A stretch of DNA of 64,000 nucleotides from Prunus persica (GCF_000346465.2 NC_034011.1:12479634-12543633); one strand, 5' to 3'. Counted from the stretch's first letter, positions 1 to 14,971 are shown. Notes: generated by a model from the letters alone, not told the origin. A program made the numbers and translations.

Positions 1-3000
1 GGTTCGTACGAAGTTCGTTCTGAAATGGAGTAGTTGGTGTATTGCATAGTTGTAGAGATTGGATTTCACTCAAAACCCACGAAATGACTTCTCCCACCGT
101 ATTATGATGATCCCCAAGTTTTGGACTCAATCCGATATCGATTGGTCCATGAAATTGGACAATACATGTTCGTACGAAGTTCGTTATGAAATGGTTACGA
201 AGTTCGTTATGAAATAGAGTAGTTGTTGTATTGCGTAGTTGTAGAGATTGGATTTCACTCAAAACCCACCAAATGACTCCTCCCACCGTATTATAATGAT
301 CGCCAACTTTTGGAGTCCATCCAATATCGATTGGTCCACGAAATTGGAAATTTCAGGTTCGTGCGAAGTTTGTTATGAAATAGGGTCGTTGGTGTATTGC
401 ATAGTAGTGGAGATTAGATTTCACTTAAAACCCACGAAATGACTCCTCCCACCGTATTGTGATGATCCCCAAGTTTTGGACTCAATCCGATATCAATTGG
501 TCCATGAAATTAGACAATACAGGTTCGTACGAAGTTCGTTATGAAATGGTGTGGTTGGTGTATTGCACAGTTTTACCCATTGGATTTCACTCAAGAGCCA
601 CCAAATGAATCCACCCACCATAGTGTGATGCTCCTCAAGTTTTGGACACAATCTGATATCGATTGGTCCATGAAATTGGACAATTCAGGTTCGAACAAAG
701 TTCGTTCTGAAATGGAGTGGTTGGTGTATTGCATACTTGTAGAATTGGATTTCACTCAAAACCCACCAAATGACTCCTCCCACCGTATTATGATGATCGC
801 CAAGTTTTGGACTCAATCCGATATCGATTGGTCCATGAAATTGGACAATTCAGGTTCGTACGAAGTTCGTTATGAAATGGAGTGAGAGGTGTATTGCATA
901 GTTGTAGAGATTGGATTTCACTCAAAACCCCCAAATGACTACTCCCACTGTATTATGATGATCCCCAAGTTTGGGATTCAATCCGATATCGATTGGTCAA
1001 TGAAATTGGACAATTAAGGTTCGTAAGAAGTTCTTTACGAAATGGAGTGGTTGGTGTATTGCATAGTTGTAGAGATTGGATTTCACTCAAAACCCACCAA
1101 ATGACTCCTCCCACCGTATTATGAAGTTCACTAAGTTTTGGACTCAATCTGATATCGATTGGTCCATGAAATTGGACAATTCAGGTTCGTACGTAGTTCG
1201 TTCTGAAATGGAGTGGTTAGTGTATTGCATAGTTTGAGGCATTGAATTTCACTCAAAAGTTTCCAAAGGACTCCTCCCATCATACTATTATGTTCCCCAA
1301 GTTCTGGACTCAATCCGATATCGATTGGTCTATCAAATTGGACAATTCAGGTTCATACGAAGTTCGTTCTGAAATGGAGTGGTTGGTGTATTGCACAGTT
1401 TTAGCCATTGGATTTCACTCGAAAGTCACCAAATGACTGACTCTTCCCCTCTTATTATGATGTTTCCCTACTTTTGCAATCAATTCAATATCGATTCGTC
1501 CATGAAATTGGACAATTCCGGTTCATACGAAGTTCGTTATGAAATAGGGTGGTTGCTGTATTGCATAGTTGTAGAGATTGGATTTAACTCAAAACCCACC
1601 AAATGACTACTCCCACCATATTGTGATGTTCGCCAAGTTTTGGACTCAATCCGATATTGATTGGTGCATGAAATTGGACAATTCAGGTTCGTACGAAGTT
1701 CGTTCTGAAATGGAGAGGTTGGTGTATTGCGTAGTTTTAATCATTGGATTTCACTCAAAAGTCACCAAATGACTCCACCCACCATATTATGATGATCCCC
1801 CAGTTTTGGGCTCAGTCCGATATCGATTGGTCAATGAAATTGGACAATTCAGGTTCGTACGAAGTTCATTATTAAACAGGGTGGTCGGTGTACTGCATAG
1901 TTGTAGAGATTGGATTTCACTCAAAACCCACCAAATGACTACTCCCACAATATTATGATGTTTCCCAAGTTTTGGACACAATCCGATATCGATTGGTCAT
2001 GAAACTGGACAATTCAGGTTTGTAAGAAGTTCGTTCTGAAATGGAGTGGTTGGTGTATTGCATAGTTTTACCCATTTGATTTCACTCAAAAGTCCCCAAA
2101 TGACTCCACCCACCATAGTATGATGTTCCCCGCGTTTTGCACTCAATCCTATATCGATTGGTCCATGAAATTGGACAATTCAGGTTAATACGAAGTTCGT
2201 TCTAAAACGGAGCGGTTTGTGTATTTTGAAAGTTTAGCCACTAGATTTCACTCAAAAGTCACCAAATGACTCCACCCACCATATTATGATGTTCCCCAAG
2301 TTTTGGAATCAATCCGATATCGATTGGTCAATGAAATTGGGCAATTCAGGTTCGTACGAAGTTCGTTATGGAATGGAGTGGTTGGTGTATTGCGTAGTTG
2401 TAGAGATTAGATTTCACTCAAAACCCACAAAATGACTCCTCCCCACCCTATTAAGATGATTCCCAATTTTTGGACTCAATCCGATATCGATTGGTCCATG
2501 AAATTGCATAATTCAGGTTCGCACGAACTTCGTTCTGAAGTGGAGTAGTTGGTGAATTGCATAGTTTTACCCATTGGATTTCATCAAAAGCCACCAAATG
2601 ACTCCACCCACCATATTATGATGTTCCCCAAGTTTTGGACTCAATCCGATATCGATTGGTCCATGCAATTGGACAATTTAGGTTCGTACGAAGTTCGTTA
2701 TGAAATCGAGTGGTTGGTGTATTGCATAGTTTTACCCTTTCGATTTCACTCAAAAGCCACCAAATGACTCCACCCTCCATAGTATTATGTTACCACGTTT
2801 TGGAAAATTCAGGTTCGAACGAAGTTCATTCTGAAATGGAGTGGTTGGGATCTTGTTTAGTTTTAGCCATTGGATTTCACTTAAAAGACACCAAATGACT
2901 CCTCCTATCATATTATGGTGTTCCCCAAGTTTTGGACTCAATCTGATATCGATTGGTCCATGAAATTGGACAATTCAGGTTTGTACGAAGTTCATTATGA

Positions 3001-6000
3001 AATGGAGCGGTTGGTTTATTGCATAGTTGTAGAGATTGGATTTGACTCAAAACCTACCAAATGACTCCTCCCACCGTATTATGATGTTCCCCAAGTTTTG
3101 GACTCAATCCCATATCGATTGGTCCACGAAATTGGACAATTCAGGTTCGTACGAAGTTCGTTATGAAATGGAGCGGTTGGTTTATTGCATAGTTGTAGGG
3201 ATTGGATTTCACTCAAAACCCACCAAATGACTCCTCCCACCATGTTATGATGTTCCCCAAGTTTTTGACTCAATCCGATATCAATTGGTCCATGAAATTG
3301 AAAAATTCAGGTTCGTACGAAGTTCTTTCTGAAATGGAGTGGTTGGTGCATTGCACAGTTTTAGCCATTGGATTTCACTCAAAAGTCACCAAATGACTGA
3401 CTCTTCCCCTCATATTATGATGTTTCCCAAGTTTTGGACTCAATCGGATATCGATTGGTCCAGGAAATTGGACAATTGAGGTTCATGCGAAGTTCGTTAT
3501 GAAATAAGGTGGTTGGTGTATTGCATAGTTGTAGAGATTGGATTTCACTAAGAAGTCACCAAATGACTGACTCTTCCCCTCATATTATGATGTTTCCCAA
3601 GTTTTGGACTTAATGCGATATCAATTGGTCTATGAAATTGGCCAATTCAGGTTCGTACGAAGTTCGTTCTGAAATGTAGTAGTTGGTGTATTGCTTAATT
3701 TTACCCAATGGATTTCACTCAAAAGTCACCAAATGACTCCTCCCATCATATTATCATGTTCCCCACGTTTTGGACTCAATCTGATATTGATTGGTCCATG
3801 AAATTGTTCAGGTTTGAACGAAGTTCATTCTGAAATGGGAAGGTTAGTGTATTTTGAAGTTTTAGCCACTGGATTTCACTCAAAAGTCACCAAATGACTC
3901 CCCCCACTACATTATGATGTTCCCCAAGTTTTGGACTCAATCTGATATCAATTGGTCCATGAAATTGGACAATTCAGGTTCATACGAAGTTCGTTCTGAA
4001 ATGGAGAGGTTTGTGTATTTCAAAGTTTTAGCCATTGGATTTCACTCAAAAGTCACCAAATGACTCCTCCCACCATATTATGATGTTCCCCAGGTTTTGG
4101 ACTCAATCCGATATGGATTGGTCCATGGAATTGGACAATTCAGGTTCAGACGAAGTTCGTTCTGAAATGGAGTAGTTTGTGTATTTCAAAGTTTTAGCAA
4201 CTGGATTTTCACTCAGAAGTCACCAAATGACTCCTCCGACCATATTATGACATTCCCCAAGTTTTGACTCAATCCGGTATCGGTTGGTCCATGAAATTGG
4301 ACAATTCATGTTCGTACGAAGTTCATTATGAAATGGAGTGGTTGTTGTATTGCGTTGTTCTAGGGATTGGATTTCACTCAAAAGCCATGAAATGACTCCT
4401 CCCACCATATTATGATGTTCCGCAAGTTTTGGACTCAATTCGACATCGATTGGACCGGGAAATTGGACAATTCCGGTTTGTACGAAATTTATTCTGGAAT
4501 GGAGTGATTGGTGTATTGCATAGTTGTAGAGATTGGATTTCACTTAAAACCCTCCAAATGACTCCTCCCACCGTATTATGATGTTCCCCAAGTTTTGGAC
4601 TCAATCCGATATCGATTGGTCCATGAAATTGGACAATTAAGGTTCATACGAAGTTCGTTCTGAAATGGAGTGGTTGGTGTATTGCATAGTTTTAACCATT
4701 GGATTTCACTCAAAAGACACCAAATGACTCCTCCCATCATATTATGATGTTCCCCAAGTTTTGGAGTCAATCCGATATCGATTGGTCCATGAAATTGGAC
4801 AATTCAGGTTTGTACGAAGTTCGTTATGAAATGGAGTGGTTGGTGTATTGTATAGTTGTAGAGATTGGATTTCACTCAAAACCCACCAAATGACTACTCC
4901 CATCGTATTATGATCTTCCCCAAGTTTTGGACTCCATCTGATATCGATTGGTCCATGAAATTGGACAATTCAAGTTCGTACGAAGTTCGTTCTGAAAAGG
5001 GGTGGTTGGTGTATTGCATAGTTGTAGAGATTGCATTTCACTCAAAACCGTCCAAATGACTCCTCCCACCATATTATGATGTTCCCCAAGTTTTGGACTC
5101 AATCCGATATCTAGTGGTCCATGAAATTAGACAATACAGGTTCGTACGAAGTTCGTTCTGAAATGGAGTGGTTGGTGTATTGCATAGTTTTAACCATTGG
5201 ATTTCACTCAAAAGACACCAAATGACTCCTCCCATCATATTATGATGTTCCCCAAGTTTTGGACACAATCCGATATTGATTGGTCCATAAAATAAGACAA
5301 TTCAGGTTCGTACGAAGTTCGTTCTGAAATGGAGTGGTTGGTGTATTGCATAGTTTTAGCCATTGGATTTCACTCAAAAGACACCAAATGACTCCTACCA
5401 TCATATTATGATGTTCCCCAAGTTTTGGACTCAATCCGATATTGATTGGTCCATGAAATTGGACAATTCAGGTTCGTACGAAGTTCGTTATGAAATAGAG
5501 TGATTGGTGTATTGCATAGTTGTAGAGATTGGATTTCACTCAAAACTCACCAAATGACTCCTCCCACCGTATTATGACGTTCCCTAAGTTTTGGACTCAA
5601 TCCGATATCGATTGGTCCATGAAATTGGACAATTCAGGTTCGTACCAAGTTCGTTATGAAATAGGGTGGTTGGTGTATTGCATAGTTGTAGAGATTGAAT
5701 TTCAGTCAAAAACCACGAAATGACTCCTCCCACCGTATTATGATGATCCCCAAGTTTTGGACTGAATTCGAAATCGATTGGTCCATGAAATTGGACAATT
5801 CAGGTTCGTAGGTAGTTCGTTCTGAAATGGAGTGGTTGGTGTATTGCATAGTTTTAGCCATTGGATTTCATTGAAAATTCACCAAATGACTCCTCCCAGC
5901 ATATTATGATGTTCCCCGAGTTTTCGTCTCAACCCGATATCGATTGGTCCATGAAATTGAACAATTCAAGCTCGTACGAAGTTCGTTCTGAAATGGATTA

Positions 6001-7634
6001 GTTGGTGTATTGCCTAGTTTTAGCCGTTGGATATAACTCAAAACCCACCAATTGAGTCCTACCACCATATTATGATGTCCCCCAAGTTTTGGACTCAATC
6101 CGATATGATTGGTCCATGAAATTGGACAATTTAGGTTCGTACGAAGTTCGTTCTGAAATAGACTGGTTGGAGTATTCCATAGTTTTAGCCATTGGATTTC
6201 TCGAAAAACTCACCAAATGACTACACACATTATATTATGATGTTCCCCAAGTTCTTCACTCAATCCGATATTGATTGGTCCATGAAATTGGACAATTCAT
6301 GTTCGTACCAGGTTCGTTCTGAAATGGAGTGGTTGGTTTATTGCCTGGTTTTAGGCATGGTATTTCACTCAAAACCCACCCAATGACTCCTCCTACCATA
6401 TTATGATGTCCCCCAAGTTTTGGACTCAATCCGATGTATGTCCATGAAATTGGACAATTCAGGTTCATACGAAGTTCGTTATGAAAGGTGTATTCCATAG
6501 TTGTAGAGATTGGATTTCTCGGAAAACCAACCAAATGACTCCTCCCACCATATTATGATGTTCCCCAAGTTTTGGAAACAATCCGATATCGATTTGTCCA
6601 CGAAATTAGACAGTTCAGGTTCGTACAAACTTCATTCTGAAATGGAGTAGTTTGTGTATTTCAAAGTTTTAGCCATTGGATTTCACTAAAAAGTCACCAA
6701 ATGACGCCTCCCACCATATTATGATGTTTCCCAAGTTTTGGACTCAATCCGATATCGATTGGTCCATGAAATTGGACAATTGCGGTTCGTTCGAAGTTCG
6801 TTCTGAAATGGAGTGGTTGGTGTATTGCATAGTTTTAACCATTGGGTTTCACTCAACAGTCACCAAATGACTCCTCCCATCATCTTATGATGTTCCCCAA
6901 GTTTTGGACTCAATCCGATGTCGATTGGTCCATGAAATTGGACAATTCAGGTTCGGACGACGTTCGTTGTGAAATGGAGTGTTTGGTGTAGTGCCTATTT
7001 TTAGCAATTGGATTTCACTAAAAAGTCACCAAATGACTCCACCCACCATATTATCATGTTCCCCGTGTTTTGGACTCAATTTGATATCGATTGTTCCATG
7101 AAATTGGACAATTTAGGTACTTAAGAAGTTCGTTCTGAAATGAAGTGGTTGCGGTGTTGCATAGTTCTAGAGATTGGATTTCACTCAAAACCCACCAAAT
7201 GGCTCCTTCCACAACGTTATAAGGTTGCCCAAGTTTTGGACTTAGTCCGATATGGATTGATCCATTAAATCGGACAATTTTAGTTCGTACGAAGTTCATT
7301 CTGAAATGGAGTGGTGGGTGTATTGCACAGTTCTAGAGATTGGATTTCAGTCAAAACCCTCCTAATGACTCCCCCCACAATATTGTGATCTTCTTCAAGT
7401 TTTGGACTCAATCCGATATCGATTAGTCCATGAAATTGGACAATTCAGGTTCGAACGAAGTTCGTGCTGAAATGGAGTGCTTGGTGCACTGTATCGTTGT
7501 AGAGACTAGATTTCACTCAAAACCCACCAAATGACTCCTCCCACTATATTATGATGTTCCCCAAGTTTTGGACTCAATGCGATATCGATTGGTCCTTGAA
7601 ATCAGACAATTCAGGTTCGTACGAAGTTCGTTAT
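1..7634 (+). repeat. Centromere-type satellite array, ~166-bp monomer, block 1
   Basis: About 46 head-to-tail monomers of about 166 bp. Each carries the landmarks TTCGTACGAA, then GGATTTCACTCAAAA, a CCACCAAATGACTC-like stretch, TATTATGATG, CAAGTTTTGGACTCAATCC and CGATATCG. Two monomer types are interspersed, one with GTTGTAGAGATTGG and one with GTTTTAGCCATTGG at the same place. Monomers differ by scattered substitutions and 1-2 nt indels, so this is an older, less homogenised part of the array. Short reading frames of about 64 codons recur on both strands simply because each monomer has an open frame; none is a gene. A plant centromere or pericentromere role is inferred from monomer length (near nucleosomal) and array size. 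Confidence 0.95.
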
Positions 7635-8341
7635 CATAGCTAGGGATTTCGATGTAGCCTTGCAACATTGATCCATGATTCTAAGTTAAAGTATTCAGTT
7701 CATCAATTTGTTTCTTGTTTCATTCACAGAATCTATTGTTCAATTTGTTTGAAAATTTTAATGTTTGATCACCATTAGAGTCGCCTACAGATTATCTAGA
7801 CAATGTTATAGTAAACATCATGCTTAATCTTGGTAGACATGTGAATGAATGAAGAGAATGCTATGCAAACATCATGCTGTGTATTTTCTTTGGTTCTTTA
7901 ACATTTTCTTGCATGCTAATGACTCTTCACTTGGAACCAAAGTTGAATATCCCAACTAGGTTGTAGAGTAGGAGAATTTGATCAAAACCACACATCATAT
8001 GGCTGATCATATATATGTAAAACGAACTCTGGAAACAGGTTGGTAGTTGAGTACGGTTTAATTTTATAAACATGGAATTAGTTTTCAATGGTGAATTCGA
8101 AATCCCTAGTCTCATCCCGATTCTTTCTACATCAATATATTACTCACTACTACATTCAACTTGCATTCTAAGTTATTTTTCATTTACAACACAAAAACTA
8201 CTTCCAAATTGTCACTTTCATTTTTAGTTAGGGTTATTTCAAAACTTGTAATTTATAGAGGTCCAATTGGTCCCTGTGGTTCGACACCCTTACTTGTACC
8301 ATTATACTAACCATATATTGGCACTTGGAAGGAACACAACA
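7635..8341 (+). mobile_element. 5'-truncated LTR (TGATAACTC family) in the satellite
   Basis: Satellite stops abruptly after TTCGTTAT and sequence matching the 3' half of the solo LTR at 13626-14971 begins at CATAGCTAGGG. It runs to the same 3' terminus (GGAACACAACA) followed by the same satellite bases AGTGG. About 650 bp of the LTR 5' end is missing. The shared 3' junction suggests it descends from the same insertion as the copy at 13626 by duplication and later deletion. It has no coding capacity. Confidence 0.85.
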
Positions 8342-11300
8342 AGTGGTTGTGTATTGCATAGTTGAAGGGATTGGATTTCACTCAAAACCCACCAAATCAC
8401 TCCTCCCACCGTATTATGATGTTCCCCAAGATTTGGACTCAATCCGATATCGATTGGTCCATGAAATTGGACAATTCAGGTTCGTACGAAGTTCGTTCTG
8501 AAATGGAGTGGTTGGTGTATTGCATAGTTGTAGAGATTGGATTTCACTCAAAACCCACTAAATCACTCCTTCCACCGTATTATGACGTTCCCTAAGTTTT
8601 GTACTCAATCCGATATTGGTTGGTCCGTGAAATTGGATAATTCAGGTTCGTATGAAGTTCATTCTGAAATGGAGTGGTTGGTGTATTGCATAGTTGTGGA
8701 GATTGGATTTCACTCAAAACCCACCAAATCACTCCTTCCACCGTATTATGATGTTCCCCAAGTTTTGGACTCAACCCGATATCGATTGGTCCGTGAAATT
8801 GGACAATTCAGGTTCGTACGAAGTTCGTTATGAAATGGAGTGGTTAGCGTACTGCATAGTTGTAGAGATTGGATTTCACTCAAAACCCACCAAATCCCTC
8901 CTCCCTCCGTATTATGACATTCCCCATGTTCTGGACTCAATCCGATATCGATTGGTCCGTGAAATTGAACAATTCAGGTTCGTACGAAGTTCGTTATGAA
9001 ATGGGGTGGTTGGTGTATTGCATAGTTGTAGAGATTGGATTTCACCCAAAACCCACAAAATCACTCCTCCCTCCGTATTATGATGTTCCCCAAGTTCTGG
9101 ACTCAATCCGATATCGATTGGTCCATGAAATTGGACAATTCGGGTTCGTACGAAGTTCGTTATGAAATGGAGTGGTTGGTATATTGCATAGTTGTAGAGA
9201 TTGGATTTCACTCAAAACCCACCAAATGACTACTCCCACCGTATTATGATGTTCCTCAAGTTTTGGACTCAATCCGATATCGATTGGTCCGTGAATTGGA
9301 CAATTCAGGTTCGTACGAAGTTCGTTATGAAATGGAGTGGTTGGTGTATTGCATAGTTGTAGAGATTGAATTTCACCCAAAACCCACCACATCACTCCCC
9401 ACTCCATATTATGACGTTCCCCATGTTCTGGACTCAATCCGATATCGATTGGTCCTTGAAATTGGACAATTCGGGTTCGTACGAAGTTCGTTATGAAATA
9501 GAGTGGTTCGTATATTGCATAGTTGTAGAGATTGGATTTCACTCAAAACCCACCAAAAGACTCCTCCCACCGTATTATGATGTTCCTCAAGTTTTGGACT
9601 CAATCCGATATCGATTGGTCCGTGAATTGGACAATTCAGGTTCGTACGAAGTTCGTTATGAAATGGAGTGGTTGGTGTATTGCATAGTTGTAGAGATTGG
9701 ATTTCACCCAAAACCCACCAAATCACTCCACCCTCCGTATTATGACGTTCCCCAAGTTCTGGACTCAATCCGATATCGATTGGTCCGTGAAATTGGACAA
9801 TTCAGGTTCATACGAAGTTCGTTATGAAATGGAGTGGTTGGTGTATTGCATAGTTGTAGAGGTTGGATTTCACCCAAAACCCACAAAATCACTCCTCCCT
9901 CCGTATTATGACGTTCCCCAAGTTCTGGACTCAATCCGATATCTATTGGTGCATGAAATTGGACAATTCGGGTTCGTACGAAGTTCGTTATGAAATGGAG
10001 TGGTTGGTATATTGCATAGTTGTAGAGATTGGATTTCACCCAAAACCCACCAAATCACTCCTCCCTCCGTATTATGACGTTCCCCAAGTTCTGGACTCAA
10101 TCCGATATCGATTGGTCCCATGAAATTGGACAATTCAGGTTCGTACGAAGTTCGTTATGAAATGGAGTGGTTGGTATATTGCATAGTTGTAGAGATTGGA
10201 TTTCACCCAAAACCCACAAAATCACTCCTCCCTCCCGTATTATGACGTTCCCCAAGTTCTGGACTCAATCCGATATCGATTGGTCCATGAAATTGGACAA
10301 TTCGGGTTCGTACGAAGTTCGTTATGAAATGGGGTGGTTGGTATATTGCATAGTTGTAGAGATTGGATTTCACCCAAAACCCACCAAATCACTCCTCCCT
10401 CCGTATTGTGACGTTCCCCAAGTTCTGGAGTCAATCCGATATCGATTGGTCCATGAAATTGGACAATTCGGGTTCGTACGAAGTTCGTTATGAAATGGAG
10501 TGTTTGGTATATTGCATAGTTGTAGAGATTGGATTTCACCCAAAACCCACCAAATCACTCCTCCCTCCGTATTATGACGTTCCCCAAGTTCTGGACTCAA
10601 TCCGATATCGATTGGTCCATGAAATTGGACAATTCGGGTTCGTACGAAGTTCGTTATGAAATGGAGTGCTTGGTATATTGCATTGTTGTAGAGATTGGAT
10701 TTCACTCAAAACCCACCAAATCCCTCCTCCCTCCGTATTATGACATTCCCCAAGTTTTGGTCTAAATCCGATATCGATTGGTCCATGAAATTGGACAATT
10801 CAGGTTCGTACGAAGTTCGTTAAGAAATGCAGTGGTTGGTGTATTACATAGTTGTAGAGATTGGATTTCAATCAAAAGCCACCAAATGACTCCTCCCACC
10901 GTATTATGACGTTCCCCAAGTTTTGTACTCAATCCGAAATCGGTTGGTCCGTGAAATTGGACAATTCAGGTTCGTACGAAGTTCATTCTGAAATGGAGTG
11001 GTTGGTGTATTGCATAGTCGTAGAGATTGGATTTCACTCCAAACCCACCAAATCCCTCCTCCCTCCGCATTATGACTTTGCCCTTGTTTTGGACAAATTC
11101 CGATATCTATTGGTCCATGAAATTGGACAATTCAAGTTCGTACGAAGCTCGTTATGAAATGGAGTGGTTGGTGTATTGCATAGTTGTAGACATTGGATTT
11201 CACACAAAAGCCACCCAATGACTCCTCCCACCGTATTATGATGTTCCCCAAGTTTTGGACTACATCCGATATCGGTTGTTCTGTGAAATTTTACAATTCA

Positions 11301-13625
11301 GGTTCCTACGAAGTTCGTTCTGAAATGGAGTGGTTAGTGTATTGCATAGTTTTAGTCATTGGATTTCACTCAAAAGTCACCAAATGACTCCTCCCATCAT
11401 ATTATAATGTTCCCTAAGTTTTGGACTCAATTCGATATTGATTGGTCCAAGAAATCGGACAATTCAGATTCGTACGAAGTTCGTTATGAAATCGAGTGGT
11501 TGGTGTATTGCATAGTGGTAGAGATTGGATTTCACATAAAACCCACCAAATGACTCCTCGCACCGTGTTATCATGATCCCCAAGTTTGGACTCAATCCGA
11601 TATCGATTGGTCCATGAAATTGGACAATTCAAGTTCATACGAAGTTCGGTATGAAATGGAGTGGTTGGTGTATTGCATAGTTGTAGATATTGGATTTCAC
11701 TCAAAACCCACCAAATGACTCCTCCCACCGTATTCTGACGTTCCCCAAGTTTTGGACTCAATCCGATATCGATTGGTCCATGAAATTGGACAATTCAGGT
11801 TCGTACGAAGTTCGTTATGAAATGGAGTGGTTGGTGTATTGCATGGTTGTAGAGATTGGATTTCAATCAAAACCCGCCAAATCACTCCTTCCACCGTATT
11901 ATGATGTTCCCCAAGTTTTGGACTCAATCCGATATCGATTGGTCCCTGAACTTGGACAATTGAGGTTCGTATGAAGTTCGTTATGAAAGGAGTGGTTGGT
12001 GTATTGCATAGTTGTGGAGATTGGATTTCACTCAAAAGCCACCAAATGGCTCCTCCCACAGTAATATGATGTTCCCCAAGTTTTGGACTCAATCCGATAT
12101 CGATTGGTCCATGGAATTGGAGAATTCAGGTTCATACGAAGTTCGTTCTGAAATGTAGCGTATTGCATAGTTTTGGCCATTGGATTTCACTCAAAAGTCA
12201 CCACATGACTCCTCCCGACGTATTATCATGTTCCCCAAGTTTTGGAATCAATCCGATATCGATTGGTCCACGAAATTGGACAATTCAGGTTCGTACGAAG
12301 TTCGTTATCAAATGGAGTGGTTGGTGTATTACGTAGTTGTAGAGATTGGATTTCACTCAAAACCCACCAAATGACTCCTCCCACCGTATTATGATGTTCC
12401 TCAAGTTTTGGACTCAATCCGATATCGATTGGTCCAAGAAATTGGGCAATTCAGCTTCATACGAAGTTCGTTATGAAATGGAGTGGTTGGTGTATTGCAT
12501 AGTTGTAGAGATTGGATTTCACTCAAAACCCACCAAATGACTCCTCGCACCGTATTATCATGATCCCCAAGTTTGGACTCAATCCGATATCGATTGGTCC
12601 ATGAAATTGCACAATTCAGGTTCATACGAAGTTCATTATGAAATGGAGTGGTTGGTGTATTGCATAGTTGTAGAGATTGGATTTCACTCAAAAGCCACCA
12701 AATGACTCCTTCGACGGTATTATGATGTTCCACAAGTTTTGGACTCAATCCGATATCGATTGGTCCACGAAATTGGACAATTCAGGTTCGTACGAAGTTT
12801 GTTATCAAATGGAGTAGTTGGTGTATTGCGTAGTTGTAGAGATTGGATTTCGCTCCAAACCCACCAAATGAATCCTCCCATCGTATTATGATGTTCCTCA
12901 AGTTTTGGACTCAATCCGATATCGATTGTTCCATGAAATTGGACAATTCAGGTTCGTACGAAGTTCGTTATGAAATGGAGTGGTTGGTGTATTGCGGAGT
13001 TGTAGGGATTGAATTTCACTCAAAAGCCACCAAATGACTCCTCAAGTTTTGGACTCAATCCGATATCAATTGGTCCATAAAATTGCACAATTCAGGTTCG
13101 TTCGAAGTTCGTTATGAAATGGAGTGGTTGGTGTATTGCATAGTTGTAGTGATTGGATTTCACTCAAAACCCACCAAATCACTCCTCCCTCCGTATTATG
13201 ACGTTCCCCAGGTTTTGGACTCAATCCGATATCGATTGGTCCATGGAATTGGACAATTCAGGTTCGTACGAAGTTCGTTATGAAATGGAGTGGTTGGTGT
13301 ATTGCATAGTTGTAGAGATTGGATTTCACTCAAAAGCCACCAAATGACTCCTCCCACCGTATTATGATGTTCCCCTAGTTTTGGACTCAATCCGATATCG
13401 ATTGGTCCATGAAATTGGACAATTCAGGTTCGTACGAAGTTCGTTCTGAAGTGGAGTGGTTAGTGTATTGCATAGTTTTAGCCATTGGATTTCACTCAAA
13501 AGTCACCAAATGACTCCTCCCATCATATTATAATGTTCCCCAAGTTTTAGACTCAATCTGATATCGATTGGTCCAAGAAATTGGACAATTCGGGTTCGTA
13601 CAAAGTTTGTTATGAAATGGAGTGG
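8342..13625 (+). repeat. Satellite array, ~166-bp monomer, block 2 (more homogeneous)
   Basis: About 32 monomers in the same orientation as block 1. From about 8700 to 10760 neighbouring monomers are very similar and share private variants (TTCACCCAAAACCC, CACTCCTCCCTCCG, GACGTTCC, CAAGTTCTGG), indicating recent local amplification. A two-monomer period of about 331 bp is visible at 9200-9861. AGTGG at 13621-13625 is the left target-site duplication of the solo LTR that follows. Confidence 0.95.
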
Positions 13626-14971
13626 TGATAACTCATATATTTATACATATATATCATCCATTTCTAGTCTATTTGTGATGTTTTTGAGTTAAACTTATTG
13701 CATTTTACCCTATTTTGTGTTAGTATGCAGTTGCACCTACTTTAGGATCAAGTTGAAGGCAAAAGAAATGAAAACATGCCATTTTTGGAGCTGACCCTTA
13801 TTCAAACATGGGAACAAGTTTCGTAACCTGTTTTGAAGTCCAAATAAAGAATCCAAGGCGAACCTGGCTTGGTTGAAGACTAAGAGCAGAATGGGAAAGC
13901 AATGGGGATTTCTAGCCTAATTTGGAGGTACCAAATAACGCAAAAACGTGCAAAATAAAGGCTGATTTGTTAGGAACTCTTTGGAATATCTCGCAGCCCC
14001 CATAAAAACTTGTCTTTTAGCTACTTTTAAAACCCCTATTTATTTTGGACGAATTTCACAACTCTAGCACTCACTTCTTGGTTATTCTCTCCTTTCATGC
14101 ACAGTAAAACTCTAGCTGTCCATATATTTCCACTATCAGGACTCAGCGCAAGAGGTGGTTCTTGGAGAAGTTCAACATCAGAATTGGTTCAAGGGTTTCC
14201 TCTCATGAATTTATTTTCACTCATGTTGTTTATTTTTGTTTTAATCTCTTTGAACATGATATGTAACTAAATTCATTGCTAGGGATTTCGATGTAGCTTT
14301 GCAACATTGATCCATGTTTCTAAGTTAAAGTATTCTGTTCATCAATCTGTTTCTTGTTTCATTCACTGACAATTTGTTTGTCAATTTTAATGTTTGATCA
14401 CCATTAGAGTCGCCTACAGATTATCTAGACAAGGTCATCGTAAACACCATGCTTAATCTTGGTAGACATGTGAATGAATGAAGAGAATGCTATGCAAACA
14501 TCATGTTGTGTATTTTCTTTGGTTCTTTAACGTTTTCTTGTATGCTAATGACTCTTAACTTGGAACCAAAGTTGAACATCCCAACTAGGTTGCAGAGTAG
14601 GAGAATTTGATCAAAACCACACATCATATGGCTGATCATATATATGTAAAACGAACTCTGAAAACAGGTTGGTAGTTGAGTACGGTTTAATTTTATAAAC
14701 ATGGAATTAGTTTTGCAACGGTGAATTCGAAATCCCTAGTCTCATCCCTATTCTTTCTATATCAATATATTACTCACTACTGCATTCTTCTTGCATTTTA
14801 AGTTATTTTTCATTTACAACACAAAAACTACTTCCAAATTGTCACTTTCATTTTTAGTTAGGGTTCTTTCAAAACTAGTACTTTATAGAGGTCCAATCGG
14901 TCCCTGTGGTTCGACACCCTTACTTGTACCATTATACTAACCATATATTGGCACTTGGAAGGAACACAACA
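13626..14971 (+). mobile_element. Solo LTR, ~1346 bp, TSD AGTGG
   Basis: It begins TGATAACTC and ends ACAACA, so it has TG...CA termini, and is flanked by perfect 5-bp duplications AGTGG (13621-13625 and 14972-14976) of satellite sequence. No internal gag-pol is present, so it is a solo LTR left by LTR-LTR recombination. Length and end sequences suggest a Ty3/gypsy family (Athila/Tat-like), but without an internal region the lineage is inference. Other copies of the family are at 7635, 15806 and 54444. Confidence 0.92.
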
